A stretch of 64,000 nucleotides of DNA from NCBI GenBank assembly GCA_905215335.1, contig CAJMPQ010000007.1, forward strand, positions 1 through 64,000, given 5' to 3'. The notes below the pieces were generated by a model. It was not told the DNA's origin. It saw only the letters and a program-made list of their open reading frames with translations, and did no database searches. Within the stretch, counting starts at the first letter, position 1. Each line of letters opens with the position of its first letter. Shown piece by piece: positions 44,599-53,400 of the stretch. This DNA comes from an uncultured bacterium. Its GTDB lineage: Bacteria > Cyanobacteriota > Vampirovibrionia > Gastranaerophilales > Gastranaerophilaceae. Made by a program: the position numbers and the translations under genes.

Positions 44599-46024
44599 AA
44601 TCTTTCACTTTACCTTTTTGTTTATCGTTATAAATGTATTCTATTTTTTTATCTATTTTATCTATTTCTTTTTGCTTTTGTTTAATCTGTTTTTCAGTTT
44701 TTTGAATATCTTTATTTAGCTGATCTTCCAAATATTTTTTATACGCTTCATCTAGAGTTATATCTTCTGTTGAACCTGATAAAGATTGCAATTTTCTATA
44801 GTCTCTCATTTCATCTTTATAATCAGCGTCTAGTTCTTTAATTGCGTATTTATACTCTTCCTTTATAGCTTTAACAGCTTCTTTATCTTGTTCTATTTTC
44901 TGTTTTTCTAAAACTTTGCTTTGCTCTTCATTAAATTTTTCTTGTCTCTCTACAGTTTGATATGCTTCAACACCATCTTTAATTATCTTAAAACCATTTG
45001 AGGAAACTTTTGGTATGTAATTTTTATTAAAAGATACTAATCTTGATTGATTACCTTTCCAATCAACACTCCAAGCTCCTAAATATACAGGTCGAGAACC
45101 TGCACCAGTATAAGCATAAGCTTGTACAACAACTCGATCAGGATATTGAGCATCAAAACCTAAAGGTACAATATCCCATCTCTTATCATCTAAATTTACA
45201 TCCATATACTCTTTCCAAAAATAAGTAACAGCATCACGAACTTCTACTAAATCATAAGATATTTTATTTTTGAAATCATATACATAAACCTTAGTCTGCC
45301 AAATTCCATCTTCACTACTACCAATCTTTTCTTTAACCAATAGCTTTGAACCGTCATCAGAAAAATCAACAGGGGTAAGAGTTCTAAATGCCGCAAAATT
45401 ATCAATAGCTTTCTCTGTAGACAAAATTGGCGAAGCAATACGATTTGCAATATTAGCTTTTAATATTTTATTTAAATTTGAATCATTATCATTCTTAAGT
45501 GGAATAACAAATAAATCACAAGCGACTGTAGCATTATCAGGATAATAATAAACTGCTGGATAAACTAACATTTTAAAATCAGGAGAAACAATACCTTGAG
45601 CATTAATCTGACGTTTTATAAACAGACGTTTACCCAATGATAATTCAGCAGAACCTGGCGGATCGTTATATCTTACAATCTTATATAAAGGTTGAGGAAC
45701 ATATTTAAAATCAGAAGGTTTTTCAATCTTTGGCACTGAATATTCTAAATTATATTTATCTTTATATTCAGATAAAGCCTCATATTCATCAACTGTCATA
45801 AATCCAGAAGGAGTTCGGTTTAATAACTTTCCCTCCATTTTGTATTTTTCATCCTCTTTTAACACCTCATATTGGTGTTTTATCTCACGAGAACGATAAT
45901 CTTCTGGCTTATCTTTTTTAAAAGGAGCTTTAAAAGGGAGTTCAAAAGGAAGCTCAAAAGCAAAACAAGTCGACTTTACAAAGCACAATGCACATATAAC
46001 TGCTATAAAAAACTTCCTTTTCAT
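44567..46024 (-). CDS. Exported protein with C-terminal coiled coil, unknown function
   Basis: A 485-residue protein with a signal peptide (KRKFFIAVICALCFVKSTCFA, cleavage near 21). The central part (about 75-330) is beta-rich with segments such as GIVSPDFKMLVYPAVYYYPDNATV, VDFSDDGSKLLVKEKIG and VYVYDFKNKISYDLVEV, resembling WD40-like/TolB-type propeller blades. Residues 345-470 form a long charged coiled coil (KVLEKQKIEQDKEAVKAIKEE; KQKQKEIDKIDKKIEYIY). No known family recognised. Periplasmic location inferred. Start at 46024 is chosen because the Lys/Arg before the hydrophobic core then begins the protein. Seven bases follow between the response-regulator stop and the longest possible start. 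Confidence 0.75.
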   Translation of the reverse strand: MKRKFFIAVICALCFVKSTCFAFELPFELPFKAPFKKDKPEDYRSREIKHQYEVLKEDEKYKMEGKLLNRTPSGFMTVDEYEALSEYKDKYNLEYSVPKIEKPSDFKYVPQPLYKIVRYNDPPGSAELSLGKRLFIKRQINAQGIVSPDFKMLVYPAVYYYPDNATVACDLFVIPLKNDNDSNLNKILKANIANRIASPILSTEKAIDNFAAFRTLTPVDFSDDGSKLLVKEKIGSSEDGIWQTKVYVYDFKNKISYDLVEVRDAVTYFWKEYMDVNLDDKRWDIVPLGFDAQYPDRVVVQAYAYTGAGSRPVYLGAWSVDWKGNQSRLVSFNKNYIPKVSSNGFKIIKDGVEAYQTVERQEKFNEEQSKVLEKQKIEQDKEAVKAIKEEYKYAIKELDADYKDEMRDYRKLQSLSGSTEDITLDEAYKKYLEDQLNKDIQKTEKQIKQKQKEIDKIDKKIEYIYNDKQKGKVKDSTPTQNVQNQ

Positions 46025-46045
46025 ACCACACTGATCCAATTATTA

Positions 46046-46720
46046 TTAAACTAAACCATCTTTCATAGCAGTAGCAACAGCTTTAGAACGAGTCTTTACA
46101 TACAACTTTTGCAAAATATTGTGAACATGAGTCTTTGTTGTAGCAATCGTAATAACCAGTTTTTTAGAAATTTGTGGATTTTTTAAACCTTCTACTAATA
46201 AGGCTAAAACTTCCATTTCTCTTTCTGTTAAACCATATAAATTTTTACCTTTTTGATAATTAATTTCACCGCGTTTAGCTTCAAGTTGGCTTGATTTACG
46301 AATATTAGACAATACAACTCTAGCAATTGCAGGATCTAACCAACCTACACCTTCACTTACCGCTTTTATTGCAGATATAGTTTGCTCAGACGTTGCACCT
46401 TTCGTAATATAACCATCTGCACCAGCTGCAAAGGAATCTAAAATATCATCTTCATTATCTCTAGAGGTATTCATTAAAACCTTAATTTCAGGCATGGAAT
46501 TTTTAATTTTTCTTGTAGCTTCAATACCATCAATAGAAGGTAAACCAATATCCATAATAACTAAATCAGGTTTCAATTCTAAAGCCTGTTGAACACCTTC
46601 CAAACCGTCAGCAGCTGTTCCTAAAACTTCTATTGAATCATTATTAGATAGAGCAAAAGACAGCCCCATTCTTGTCATATCATGATCCTCAATGATTGTA
46701 ACCTTTATACTTTTCGACAT
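46046..46720 (-). CDS. NarL/LuxR-family response regulator
   Basis: A 224-residue two-component regulator. The receiver domain spans about 5-125: acidic pair Glu11/Asp12, phospho-acceptor Asp57 (LVIMDIGLP), Thr/Ser switch (LMNTSRD) and Lys in YITKGA. A LuxR-type helix-turn-helix occupies about 155-220 (LTEREMEVLALLVEGLKNPQISKKLVI...VHNILQKL). AGGG lies five bases before the ATG at 46720. Thirteen bases after the kinase gene, so the two form a pair; ends before the exported protein gene on the same strand. Confidence 0.94.
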   Translation of the reverse strand: MSKSIKVTIIEDHDMTRMGLSFALSNNDSIEVLGTAADGLEGVQQALELKPDLVIMDIGLPSIDGIEATRKIKNSMPEIKVLMNTSRDNEDDILDSFAAGADGYITKGATSEQTISAIKAVSEGVGWLDPAIARVVLSNIRKSSQLEAKRGEINYQKGKNLYGLTEREMEVLALLVEGLKNPQISKKLVITIATTKTHVHNILQKLYVKTRSKAVATAMKDGLV

Positions 46721-46733
46721 CTTAACCCTACCT

Positions 46734-48314
46734 TTACACTCTAGATTTTGCAACTACATTTGTTAATATAAATGAAAATTCGCTACCTTTATTTACTTTA
46801 CTTTCAACCCAAATTTTACCACCGTGAGCTTCTACAATTTGTCGTGATAAATACAAACCTAATCCAGTACCGGTTGATCGTTTTTTACTAGTTCCTTGAG
46901 AAAATCTCTTAAATAAATGCGGAATATCTTCTTTTGGAATACCATTACCATTGTCGACAACAGAAAATATAAAATCACCGCACTGAGCTTTTACATACAC
47001 GTCGATTGTACCATCTGTATTAGTATAATTGAGAGCATTACCGCATAAATTTATTATTACACGCTTGATTTCTGCTCTATCAGCATCAATCAATAATTCA
47101 TCATCTTTCTCACTATGTAAATTAAACGTAATATTCTTTTTCTTAGACAATGGTTCCAACTCTTCATAACATTGAGTTACCAAATCATGAATATTAAACA
47201 CAGTTTTACATAATGACAATTTACCACTTTCAAATCTGTAAACTTCAAGTAAGGCGTTAACTAAACCTAATAAATCTTCATTACTTTGAAGCATCGTAGA
47301 TAAAACAACCTTATGTTTTTCTGAAATTTCACCCAATGAGCCATCCAAAAAGAAATTTAGCATTTGAATAGCAGCCAGTAATGGAGTTCTCAAATCATGA
47401 GTTAAAGTTGCAATAAAATCATCACGAAGTTGCTCTGTTTCTTTTTGAACACTGAAGTTTCTAATAACACCTACATACTTTTCTGCGTCATCATCGTCAC
47501 TTGCTAATGAAGCAAAATTAATTTCTACAGGAATATACTCTTCATTTATTGCATTTCTTACATACAAATCTCTCAATAAGAATTCTGAATTTTCACAAGA
47601 TAAGCCCAATATAGTATTCTTAAGAGATGATTTAGGTGCTTTATTAAGCTTTGGATTATCAGTATAAGCAATTTCTTGAATTTTCATTGACTTCAAGGTT
47701 TCAGCAGGCAAGCCCACCATATTTTCACAAGCTGGGTTAACTTGCTCAATATTTCCTTGAGCATCAATGATAATAATACCATCAGCACAATAATTGATTA
47801 TGCCTGATAACTTTTTATTTGCAATAGTTAATTCTTTAGTTCTCTCAGCAACAATATCTTCCAATTGTTCAGAATATGCCTTAAGTTGAGCTTTAGCCTT
47901 TTCTAACTCTTCAATTTTCTCTCTCAAATCAGCTAACAAATGACTTCTTTCAATACCATTTTTGATATTCATAATTAAGTCATCATTATCCCAAGGCTTT
48001 TCAATATATTTATAAACCCCGATTTCGTTTATTGTTTTAATTGCATTTTCTTTATCAGCATATGCAGTCAACAAAATCATACTAGTTTCAGGGTATAGTT
48101 TTTTTGCTTCTCTTAAAAATTCTAAGCCATTCATTTCCGGCATTAAGAAATCAGAGATTATTAAATCAGGTGATTCGTTTTTCAGATACTCAACAGCATC
48201 TAACGGATTGTTATAAACCACAACATCCTTAAATCCCTCAACTTTCATAAGCGTAGTAAAAGTTGAAGTTAACAATTTATCATCATCAACATATAATATT
48301 TTCCCTAATCTCAT
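46734..48314 (-). CDS. Sensor histidine kinase with N-terminal receiver domain (REC-PAS-HisKA-HATPase)
   Basis: A 526-residue cytosolic signalling protein. Domains in order: receiver (1-120, Asp55 in LIISDFLMP, Lys in YIEKPW), a coiled coil (125-165), PAS (170-290, GIIIIDAQGNIEQVNPACE), HisKA with phospho-accepting His306 (ATLTHDLRTP) and HATPase (N box LCGNALNYT, G1 DNGNGIPKED, GTGLGLYLS). No membrane segment, so it senses a cytosolic or protein signal. The receiver-first order suggests control by another kinase. The ATG at 48314 is chosen: TTGTTT-17-TATTAT ends six bases before it. Operon with the NarL regulator. Confidence 0.94.
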   Translation of the reverse strand: MRLGKILYVDDDKLLTSTFTTLMKVEGFKDVVVYNNPLDAVEYLKNESPDLIISDFLMPEMNGLEFLREAKKLYPETSMILLTAYADKENAIKTINEIGVYKYIEKPWDNDDLIMNIKNGIERSHLLADLREKIEELEKAKAQLKAYSEQLEDIVAERTKELTIANKKLSGIINYCADGIIIIDAQGNIEQVNPACENMVGLPAETLKSMKIQEIAYTDNPKLNKAPKSSLKNTILGLSCENSEFLLRDLYVRNAINEEYIPVEINFASLASDDDDAEKYVGVIRNFSVQKETEQLRDDFIATLTHDLRTPLLAAIQMLNFFLDGSLGEISEKHKVVLSTMLQSNEDLLGLVNALLEVYRFESGKLSLCKTVFNIHDLVTQCYEELEPLSKKKNITFNLHSEKDDELLIDADRAEIKRVIINLCGNALNYTNTDGTIDVYVKAQCGDFIFSVVDNGNGIPKEDIPHLFKRFSQGTSKKRSTGTGLGLYLSRQIVEAHGGKIWVESKVNKGSEFSFILTNVVAKSRV

Positions 48315-48320
48315 ACCTAC

Positions 48321-48349
48321 ATAATAGAATATTTTAGGAAAATAAACAA
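48321..48349 (-). promoter_or_regulatory. Promoter of the kinase-regulator operon
   Basis: On the minus strand, TTGTTT (48349-48344), a 17-base spacer and TATTAT (48326-48321), ending six bases before the kinase ATG; predicted leaderless transcript. Confidence 0.65.
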
Positions 48350-48380
48350 ATTGTTTACAAATCCGCAATATTCTACACGT

Positions 48381-48887
48381 TTAGTAGTTTTGAGAAAAAT
48401 AAACACGAGCACCTAATTCCCTATCAATCAAGTACAACGCTGATTTTTCTGAACCAAAAGCTTTTAACTTAGATATTATACGCAAAAGAGCGGATTCTTC
48501 ATCAATTTGCTCTTTTAAGTACCAGTCAATAAAATTTCTAGTTGCTAAATCACAATCCTTATCAGACATGTTAGAAACACAATCTATTGAGCCTGTAATA
48601 GAGCGTTCATGTTGATAAATTTGCTCAAATACTTCTAAAGGATTTGTAAGAGTTAATACTGGAGAATCTAACTGTAACAAATGAACTTGCGATTTTCGAC
48701 TCAAGATATATTCAAATAATATCATTCCATGGTCAATTTCTTCTTTAGCTTGAACTTTACACCAGTTAGAAAAGCCGTATAAACCAATTTCAGAAAAATA
48801 CGCAGACATTGCCAAATATAAATATGCGGAATTAAATTCTTTGTTAATCTGCTCATTCAAAACATCTCGAATTTTATCACTAATCAC
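48381..48887 (-). CDS. Ferritin
   Basis: A 168-residue four-helix-bundle iron storage protein of the bacterial non-haem ferritin type. Ferroxidase ligands are visible in EQINKEFNSAYLYLAM, QAKEEIDHGMILFEYIL and the later QIDEESALLRII segment. The start is the GTG at 48887: GGGAGG lies six bases upstream and the protein then begins ISDKIRDVLNEQINKEF like other ferritins. An ATG 54 bases upstream would add an atypical leader. The GTG lies inside the last codons of the superoxide reductase gene, so the two are translationally coupled. Confidence 0.93.
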   Translation of the reverse strand: MISDKIRDVLNEQINKEFNSAYLYLAMSAYFSEIGLYGFSNWCKVQAKEEIDHGMILFEYILSRKSQVHLLQLDSPVLTLTNPLEVFEQIYQHERSITGSIDCVSNMSDKDCDLATRNFIDWYLKEQIDEESALLRIISKLKAFGSEKSALYLIDRELGARVYFSQNY

Positions 48888-49275
48888 GCTCACCCTCCCA
48901 TAATCCGTGCAAATTACAAAATGCTTGAGCTTTTTCGGCACCTAATTTATCTTTTAAAATCATTATAGGAAGATCAAATGGAGCGTAATATTGGAGTTCT
49001 AAATGATTTTTTGTATTAGAAATTGTTTCAATAAACTGAATATAATGATCTTCAGTCATAGGATGTAAAGTTGTACCAACCATAACTTTTTCACCTTTAT
49101 CATCAGTGGCAACAAAAATCGGAACGTGCTTTTCATTTAATTCATCTTCTATAGTTTTTGGTTTCAATAACTTCATTGGTTCACCACAACAAACTAACTC
49201 TCCTACTCCAGGTAAAATAACTTGAACCAAATTTCCACATTTTTCACATTTATATAACTCTAAACGTTCAGTCAT
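48880..49275 (-). CDS. Desulfoferrodoxin / superoxide reductase
   Basis: A 131-residue enzyme reducing superoxide to hydrogen peroxide without releasing oxygen, typical of anaerobes. The N-terminal desulforedoxin domain binds iron through Cys10, Cys13, Cys29 and Cys30. The catalytic centre (four His, one Cys) is visible as His50 (EKHVP, with Glu48), His71, His77 (HPMTEDHYI), Cys120 and His123 (CNLHG). GGAG precedes the ATG. It overlaps the ferritin start by eight bases, forming an oxygen- and iron-stress unit. Confidence 0.96.
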   Translation of the reverse strand: MTERLELYKCEKCGNLVQVILPGVGELVCCGEPMKLLKPKTIEDELNEKHVPIFVATDDKGEKVMVGTTLHPMTEDHYIQFIETISNTKNHLELQYYAPFDLPIMILKDKLGAEKAQAFCNLHGLWEGERD

Positions 49276-49401
49276 CTTATATATCTCCTTTCATGTAAAA
49301 GGATAAAATTAAAAAAAGAAAATACATTGGTAATTTGAGTAATATAATAATTAGTTAAAAAGACTAGACTAAAAAAATTTAGTATGATAACATTAAGTTA
49401 A

Positions 49402-49656
49402 GTCGTGCTCCACGGGGAATTGCAATCCCTTGACCCGAAGTTAACGCGGGGTGCAGAGCCTGTTGTGAGGACTTTAACAGCACATTGAAATTTAATATGA
49501 TTGTTGATAACAATGGGTAGAATGGCGTAAACTTTCGAACCGTGTCAGGGAGGAAACTCAGCAGCACTAAGATTGACCTTACGGGTGTTCTATTTATTGA
49601 AGGAGAAAGTATTAAAGGACAATGGATTGTTAATTTTCGATAGACAGTGGCACGGC
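49402..49656 (+). ncRNA. ffs: Signal recognition particle RNA, long form
   Basis: About 255 bases. The universal SRP helix 8 core is present at about 49541-49570: GTGTCAGGGAGGAAACTCAGCAGCAC, split here by description as the GUGUCAG asymmetric loop and the GGAAAC tetraloop-like apex followed by CAGCAGCAC. The 5' half (CGTGCTCCACGGGG...GACCCGAAG) looks like the Alu domain of the Bacillus scRNA. The ends pair (GTCGTGC 49402-49408 with GCACGGC 49650-49656), and a run of T follows as terminator. A minus-strand reading frame over it is not a gene. Confidence 0.9.
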
Positions 49657-49676
49657 TTTTTTATTTTTTGTTCTAA

Positions 49677-50630
49677 TTATAATAACTCTTTATCTTTAAT
49701 ATATCGTGGTCTAGCTTTTACTTCACGATAAACTTGTCCTACATATTCGCCGATTACACCTAAACAAAATATTTGTAATCCTCCAAAGAAACACAATAAA
49801 ATAATTGTTGTTGCAAATCCATTTGGAGAGTTATGGAAAAATAATTTTTCAAATACAGTTTCTAACCCCACTAAAAATCCAAACAGAGCCATTAAAAACC
49901 CTAAACAAGCAATTATTCTTAAAGGTACAATACTAAAAGATGTAATACCATTCAATGCTAACCCCATAAGTGAAACTAAATTAAACTTAGAATTTCCGGC
50001 AAATCTAGGTTTAACATCAAAATTTACAGTAGTTGTTTTAACACCTAACTCATGGAAAAAACCCCGTAAAAATAACGCTTTTTCCGGATACAAATGCAAT
50101 ACATCTAAAGCCTTTTTACTAACCAATCTATAATCAGAATGGTTCATAGGAATCTTTGCACCTAACAAATTCATAACTTTATAAAATGCAACCGCTGTAG
50201 TTTTCTTTATAAAGCCATCAGTTTTTCTATCATTACGAACACCTAAAACTACATCATACCCATTTTGATATTCATCTAAGAACTTTTCTATAGCAAGTTC
50301 ATCTTGTTGTAAATCTGCATCAATAGAAACCACACAGTCACAACCAAAATCTCTAACACCTTCAAGCCCAGCAATAAGAGCCTTTTGATTGCCATAATTT
50401 CTTAAAAATTTAACACCTTTTATTAAATTATTTTCAGAATGTAATTTCTCAATAATATTCCACGTATCATCTGTAGAACCATCATCTATCAAATACAAAT
50501 AGCTATCAGAAGTTATTTTATTTTTATCAACTAACATTTGTAAAACTTCAAGAAGCCTTTTACAAGTTTTTTCAACACACAATTCTTCATTAAAACATGG
50601 GATTATTACAGCTAATTTAGGTATTTGCAT
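49677..50630 (-). CDS. Polyprenyl-phosphate-type glycosyltransferase, family 2 (GtrB/ArnC-like)
   Basis: A 317-residue membrane-bound GT-A enzyme. The nucleotide-sugar site is seen in VIIPCFNEE, LIDDGSTDDT and the DxD-type VSIDADLQQD (near 98-107); a K.R..RYGNQKAL-like segment (FLRNYGNQKALIAG) is typical of dolichol/undecaprenyl-phosphate glycosyltransferases. Two C-terminal membrane helices (about 230-265 and 275-305) precede the VGQVYREVKARPRY tail. Likely moves a sugar onto undecaprenyl phosphate for surface-glycan modification. Divergent from the ChbG-type deacetylase gene; the pair may act on the same glycan. Confidence 0.92.
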   Translation of the reverse strand: MQIPKLAVIIPCFNEELCVEKTCKRLLEVLQMLVDKNKITSDSYLYLIDDGSTDDTWNIIEKLHSENNLIKGVKFLRNYGNQKALIAGLEGVRDFGCDCVVSIDADLQQDELAIEKFLDEYQNGYDVVLGVRNDRKTDGFIKKTTAVAFYKVMNLLGAKIPMNHSDYRLVSKKALDVLHLYPEKALFLRGFFHELGVKTTTVNFDVKPRFAGNSKFNLVSLMGLALNGITSFSIVPLRIIACLGFLMALFGFLVGLETVFEKLFFHNSPNGFATTIILLCFFGGLQIFCLGVIGEYVGQVYREVKARPRYIKDKELL

Positions 50631-50692
50631 TTCATCTCTCTTTCTACTATCATGATTATATAATTTATATGGAATTATGCAAGGATATGTAA

Positions 50693-51535
50693 ATGATAAA
50701 TAAGAAATTTATTTTAAATGCGGATGATTTTGGTCTAACACAGTATAACAACCAAGCAGTACTTGAAGGTTATGTAAACGGTTTTCTTACAAGTGCAAGT
50801 TTATGCGCTAATGGAGAAGCTTTTGAAAGTGCTGTACATAATATTTTACCAGATTGTCCAAATCTTGGAATCGCTGCACACTTAAACATTATGGAAGGGA
50901 AAGCTTTAACAAACTGCCCTTTACTAACAGATTCTTGCGGAAATTTTAATATTAGCTACGGAAAACTAATTTTAAAACAAAACCATAAATATTTAAAAGA
51001 ACAAGTTGAAAATGAATTTAGAGCGCAAATAGAAAAAGTTCTTCAATACACAAAAATTGATCACTTAGATTCTCATGTACATACACACGCAATTCCTGAA
51101 TTATTCAAAATAACTTGTAAACTAGCTAAAGAATATGATATCAAATTTGTACGTACACAATTTGAAGAATTATATTTTATTCCTAAACTTGCAAAACACC
51201 TTACTATTAAATACCCAATAAACTTAATCAAAGTTGCACTATTACAGTATTATACAAAGTTAAATAGAAAAACTCTTGATGAATATGGCTTAAAATCTAA
51301 TGATTTTATTATTGGCGTAGGATATACAGGCATGATGGATTCTGATGCTATTAAATATGGATTAGAAGCTCTAGAAGAAGATTGTATTGCAGAAGCTCTA
51401 ATTCACCCTTGCAAATATGACAATTCTACAAAAGACTCTCATACAAAAGAATTTGCAATAACTCAAAATAAAACATTGCAAGATACAATAACAAGACTTG
51501 GTTTTGATATTACAAACTATAAAAATCTATCTTAA
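50693..51535 (+). CDS. ChbG/HpnK (YdjC) family carbohydrate deacetylase
   Basis: A 280-residue metal-dependent deacetylase. Metal-binding and catalytic segments are the N-terminal ILNADDFGLT (Asp11, Asp12), AAHLNIMEG, HLDSHVHTHA and the C-terminal LIHPCKYD. Family members remove acetyl groups from chito-oligosaccharides (ChbG) or glycosylated hopanoids (HpnK). The adjacent polyprenyl glycosyltransferase makes a glycolipid or surface-glycan role attractive, but this is inferred. AAGGA lies seven bases before the ATG. The stop overlaps the next start by one base (TAATG). Confidence 0.9.
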   Translation: MINKKFILNADDFGLTQYNNQAVLEGYVNGFLTSASLCANGEAFESAVHNILPDCPNLGIAAHLNIMEGKALTNCPLLTDSCGNFNISYGKLILKQNHKYLKEQVENEFRAQIEKVLQYTKIDHLDSHVHTHAIPELFKITCKLAKEYDIKFVRTQFEELYFIPKLAKHLTIKYPINLIKVALLQYYTKLNRKTLDEYGLKSNDFIIGVGYTGMMDSDAIKYGLEALEEDCIAEALIHPCKYDNSTKDSHTKEFAITQNKTLQDTITRLGFDITNYKNLS

Positions 51536-53352
51536 TGAAAAAGTATATTACAATATTACTACTTTTATTATTACTTGGAGCTTTCATCACTTTTAGCCTT
51601 TCGACAACAAGGACAAAAGAAGTTTTGGATATAATAACTCCTACTAAAATTGGAATTGATATTAATAAAAACAGAGATATCGATTCAAATGAAATATTCT
51701 GTATCGATAACATTGATACGTTTTCATTAGAACCTACTACTGAATTTATAAATAAATATAATAACTCATTACATTTATCTGAAAAAGACTTAATATCCTT
51801 AGGTTACCTATCACAAGAATTTGCACAGAAAACACTCTTAAATAAAAATGTGTCAATAAAACTTACTCCAAAAGTTACTACTGAATGCCAATTTGCAAAG
51901 ATTAAAATTAATAACATAGATTATTCAAAACTATTACTAGAAAATGGATATGGTATTCAGAATAATAAAATATATAATATAGAAAAGTTCAAACAAAATT
52001 TAAATATCGCAAGAAAATTACACCTAGTAATATTCAATCACCATTCAAATAAATATCACGAACTTTGGTGTCCTTACGGAAAATTAGCTCACGACAAAAT
52101 TCTTATACCGCTTAAACAATTACCCCAAAATGCAAAGCCATGCAAATTTTGTCACAAACAAAAAATCAAACATAAAAAAGCATTCAAATATAAAAAAGAT
52201 ATAAATATAAATAATATACATCAAATCAAAACTCCACCGTTAAAAATTATTGATGGGAATATTGACTTATATCTAACAGATTTTACAAAACAATTAAAGC
52301 CAACAAATACTTGTACAACTGATGTTTGCAAAGCGTTTATAAACCTAACCAATAATGCAAATAGCACAATTGATATAGCATTATATGGATTTGATGGTCC
52401 ACAAGAAATTATAACTGCACTAAAAAATGCAAAGAACAGAGGAGTAAAAATAAGATTTATTTACGACTCTGATCATACTGGTAAAGCTAGTTACTATACA
52501 AGTAACGAACAAATCAAAGAAATTGCAGACATTTCTATACCCGATAAATGTAGTTCTGCAACACAAAGCAATATGCTAATGCATAATAAGTTTATTATAT
52601 TTGACAATAATATTATCTACACTGGTTCAATGAACTTTTCAAAAAGCGGTTTGTCTGGATATGATGCAAATAACACAATTGTTATAACATCAAAAGAAAT
52701 CGCTCAACTATACACAAAAGAATTTGAACAAATGATAAACGGAAAATTTCACAATTCCAAAATTAAACTAAACTTACCAAACATCTTTCAATTGAAAGAC
52801 AGTACTATTGAAGTCTATTTTTCACCACAAGATAAACCTTCAGATAGAATAGTTCAACTAATAAAAAATTCAAAACACTATGTTTATATCCCAACATTTC
52901 TAATAACGCATACAAAAATTTCTAATGCGCTTATTGAAGCTCACAATAGAGGAATTGATGTTAAAGTCATAATGGATGCTAACAGTGTTTACACAAGAAA
53001 CACAAAACATCATTTACTGAGATCAAATGGTATACCAATAAAAATTGAAAACTATGCAGGTAAGATGCACTCAAAGACAATGATTATTGATAATGAATAC
53101 TTAATTCTAGGCTCTATGAATTTTTCAAACAGCGGCGAAAACAAAAATGATGAAAACTTACTTATAATAAAAGACAAAGTTTTAGCAACACACTATAAAA
53201 ACTTTTTCAACTATTTATGGGCAATAATTCCAAACAGATATCTAAAATTTAACCCAAAACCAGAAAGTAAAGATTCAATAGGCTCTTGCACTGATGGAAT
53301 AGATAATAACTTTAACGGAAAAATAGATCTACAAGAAGAATTTTGTAAATAA
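51535..53352 (+). CDS. Secreted or membrane-anchored phospholipase D-type nuclease with extra modules
   Basis: A 605-residue protein. An N-terminal hydrophobic helix (5-22) is a signal peptide or anchor. Then come a calcium-loop-like IDINKNRDIDSNE (41-53), a region reminiscent of staphylococcal nuclease (about 70-145), a cysteine cluster (Cys179, Cys203, Cys206, His207) with WCPYGKLAHD and AKPCKFCH, and two PLD domains with complete HKD motifs (His350/Lys352/Asp357 and His512/Lys514/Asp519, each followed by GSMNFS). The C-terminus ends with another acidic loop DGIDNNFNGKID. Most like bacterial PLD nucleases; DNA or lipid hydrolysis outside the cytoplasm is inferred. Coupled to the deacetylase gene. 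Confidence 0.85.
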   Translation: MKKYITILLLLLLLGAFITFSLSTTRTKEVLDIITPTKIGIDINKNRDIDSNEIFCIDNIDTFSLEPTTEFINKYNNSLHLSEKDLISLGYLSQEFAQKTLLNKNVSIKLTPKVTTECQFAKIKINNIDYSKLLLENGYGIQNNKIYNIEKFKQNLNIARKLHLVIFNHHSNKYHELWCPYGKLAHDKILIPLKQLPQNAKPCKFCHKQKIKHKKAFKYKKDININNIHQIKTPPLKIIDGNIDLYLTDFTKQLKPTNTCTTDVCKAFINLTNNANSTIDIALYGFDGPQEIITALKNAKNRGVKIRFIYDSDHTGKASYYTSNEQIKEIADISIPDKCSSATQSNMLMHNKFIIFDNNIIYTGSMNFSKSGLSGYDANNTIVITSKEIAQLYTKEFEQMINGKFHNSKIKLNLPNIFQLKDSTIEVYFSPQDKPSDRIVQLIKNSKHYVYIPTFLITHTKISNALIEAHNRGIDVKVIMDANSVYTRNTKHHLLRSNGIPIKIENYAGKMHSKTMIIDNEYLILGSMNFSNSGENKNDENLLIIKDKVLATHYKNFFNYLWAIIPNRYLKFNPKPESKDSIGSCTDGIDNNFNGKIDLQEEFCK

Positions 53353-53379
53353 AAAGCTACCTATAAAAGGTAGCTTTTT
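53351..53379. terminator. Bidirectional terminator between the PLD gene and argS
   Basis: A 12-base inverted repeat AAAAAGCTACCT / AGGTAGCTTTTT with a five-base loop, between convergent genes. Confidence 0.9.
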
Positions 53380-53400
53380 ATAATTATAACGTTATATAGC

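Noticed and set aside
49379..49567. A 62-codon minus-strand frame over the SRP RNA.
   Set aside because: The SRP RNA core and terminal pairing explain the sequence; the frame is incidental.
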